Source: Candidatus Cryptobacteroides caccocaballi
Lineage (GTDB): Bacteria > Bacteroidota > Bacteroidia > Bacteroidales > UBA932
Assembly: GCA_018064725.1 (NCBI GenBank)
Contig: JAGHUQ010000015.1
Coordinates: 1-51,268, forward strand
DNA length: 51,268 bases
Direction: 5' to 3'
Shown: piece by piece, positions 51,215-51,268 of the stretch
How positions within the stretch are numbered: the stretch's first letter is position 1
How the letters are laid out: each line of letters begins with the position of its first letter
The notes under the pieces: generated by a model
Told to the model about the DNA's origin: nothing
Database searches by the model: none
The model's input: only the letters and a program-made list of their open reading frames with translations
Program-made: the position numbers and the translations under genes

Positions 51215-51268
51215 TTATTCCATAAGTTTCTTGTACTTGAACCTCTTAGGCTCCTCGTTGCCAAGGCG
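51215..51268 (-). CDS. C-terminal end of an unidentified protein
   Basis: The last 17 codons plus TAA of an open frame entering from the right edge. The visible end is very basic (EEPKRFKYKKLME). It sits directly behind a terminator, which supports a real gene end. Too little is visible for assignment. Confidence 0.45.
   Translation of the reverse strand, partial: RLGNEEPKRFKYKKLME

Noticed and set aside
1-51268. CRISPR arrays, insertion sequences, phage genes, restriction-modification or toxin-antitoxin systems
   Set aside because: No regular direct-repeat array, transposase, capsid, methylase or toxin-like gene was recognised on either strand.

Overview
Organism and overall character. The window reads as a chromosomal segment of a member of the Bacteroidota, most likely an anaerobic gut-type Bacteroidales. 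The evidence is a short (286 aa) primary sigma factor without region 1.1, Bacteroidota-type promoters (TTTG, about 19 nt, TAnnTTTG) in front of many genes, SGBP/fimbrillin-style lipoproteins carrying DUF4493 and PCMD domains, a DUF4831 protein, a GGGtGRT/NifU-like pair typical of anaerobes, and Bacteroidota versions of ParE, MnmA and POT transporters. Genus cannot be fixed from sequence alone. No rRNA, CRISPR array, insertion sequence, integrase or phage gene was seen. No stretch over 300 bases lacks a gene.

Layout. 1-1597 (minus): GGGtGRT protein (cut by the window edge) behind a NifU-like scaffold protein. 1707-6079 (plus): uvrB and a RelA/SpoT-family (p)ppGpp synthetase with a degenerate hydrolase site. 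6154-15111 (minus): a seven-gene operon of surface lipoproteins and two small outer-membrane barrel proteins, with its own promoter and terminator; this is the accessory and least understood part. 15232-17163 (plus): parE. 17256-18332 (minus): rpsF-rpsR-rplI. 18435-23208: a peptide-use neighbourhood (dipeptidase pepD and DUF4831 protein, divergent from a POT peptide transporter and a C_GCAxxG_C_C protein). 23257-28051 (minus): rpsA, rnz, a LysM glucosaminidase and mltG in one tight run. 28186-29869 (minus): corA-like Mg transporter and recR. 29960-30685 (plus): dolichol-phosphate-mannose-synthase-like glycosyltransferase. 30682-35011 (minus): tex, ClC channel and a small acidic protein. 35088-40925 (minus): degQ/htrA, rpoD, argS, YgiQ-type radical SAM. 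41061-43670 (plus): dnaN, a DEDDh exonuclease and a degenerate FAH-fold protein. 43644-44750 (minus): tRNA-Thr(CGU) and an orphan metal/corrinoid-type binding lipoprotein. 44812-46050 (plus): HI0933-type flavoprotein. 46047-49694 (minus): cytidine deaminase, SRP RNA, tRNA-Gly(CCC) and a large M16 peptidase lipoprotein. 49765-51177 (plus): mnmA, followed by a shared terminator and the tail of an unidentified minus-strand gene.

How the genes work together. Most of the window is housekeeping: DNA repair and replication (uvrB, recR, parE, dnaN), translation (rpsA, rpsF/R, rplI, argS, mnmA, tRNAs), transcription (rpoD, tex), envelope maintenance (mltG, glucosaminidase, degQ) and protein targeting (SRP RNA). 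The promoters in front of rpsF, rpsA, corA and the SRP RNA all show exactly 19 nt between TTTG and TAnnTTTG, and the sigma factor expected to read them is encoded in the same window.

Best candidate for an undescribed system. The 6154-15111 operon encodes one fimbrillin-like lipoprotein, two DUF4493 lipoproteins, one DUF4493-PCMD fusion, two related outer-membrane barrels, and a second PCMD lipoprotein. Four of the lipoproteins share a Thr-Lys/Arg site 25-28 residues after the lipidated Cys, the kind of place where type V pilins are trimmed. I infer a surface-assembled fibre or adhesin complex with its own outer-membrane parts; this is a hypothesis and not something the sequence proves.
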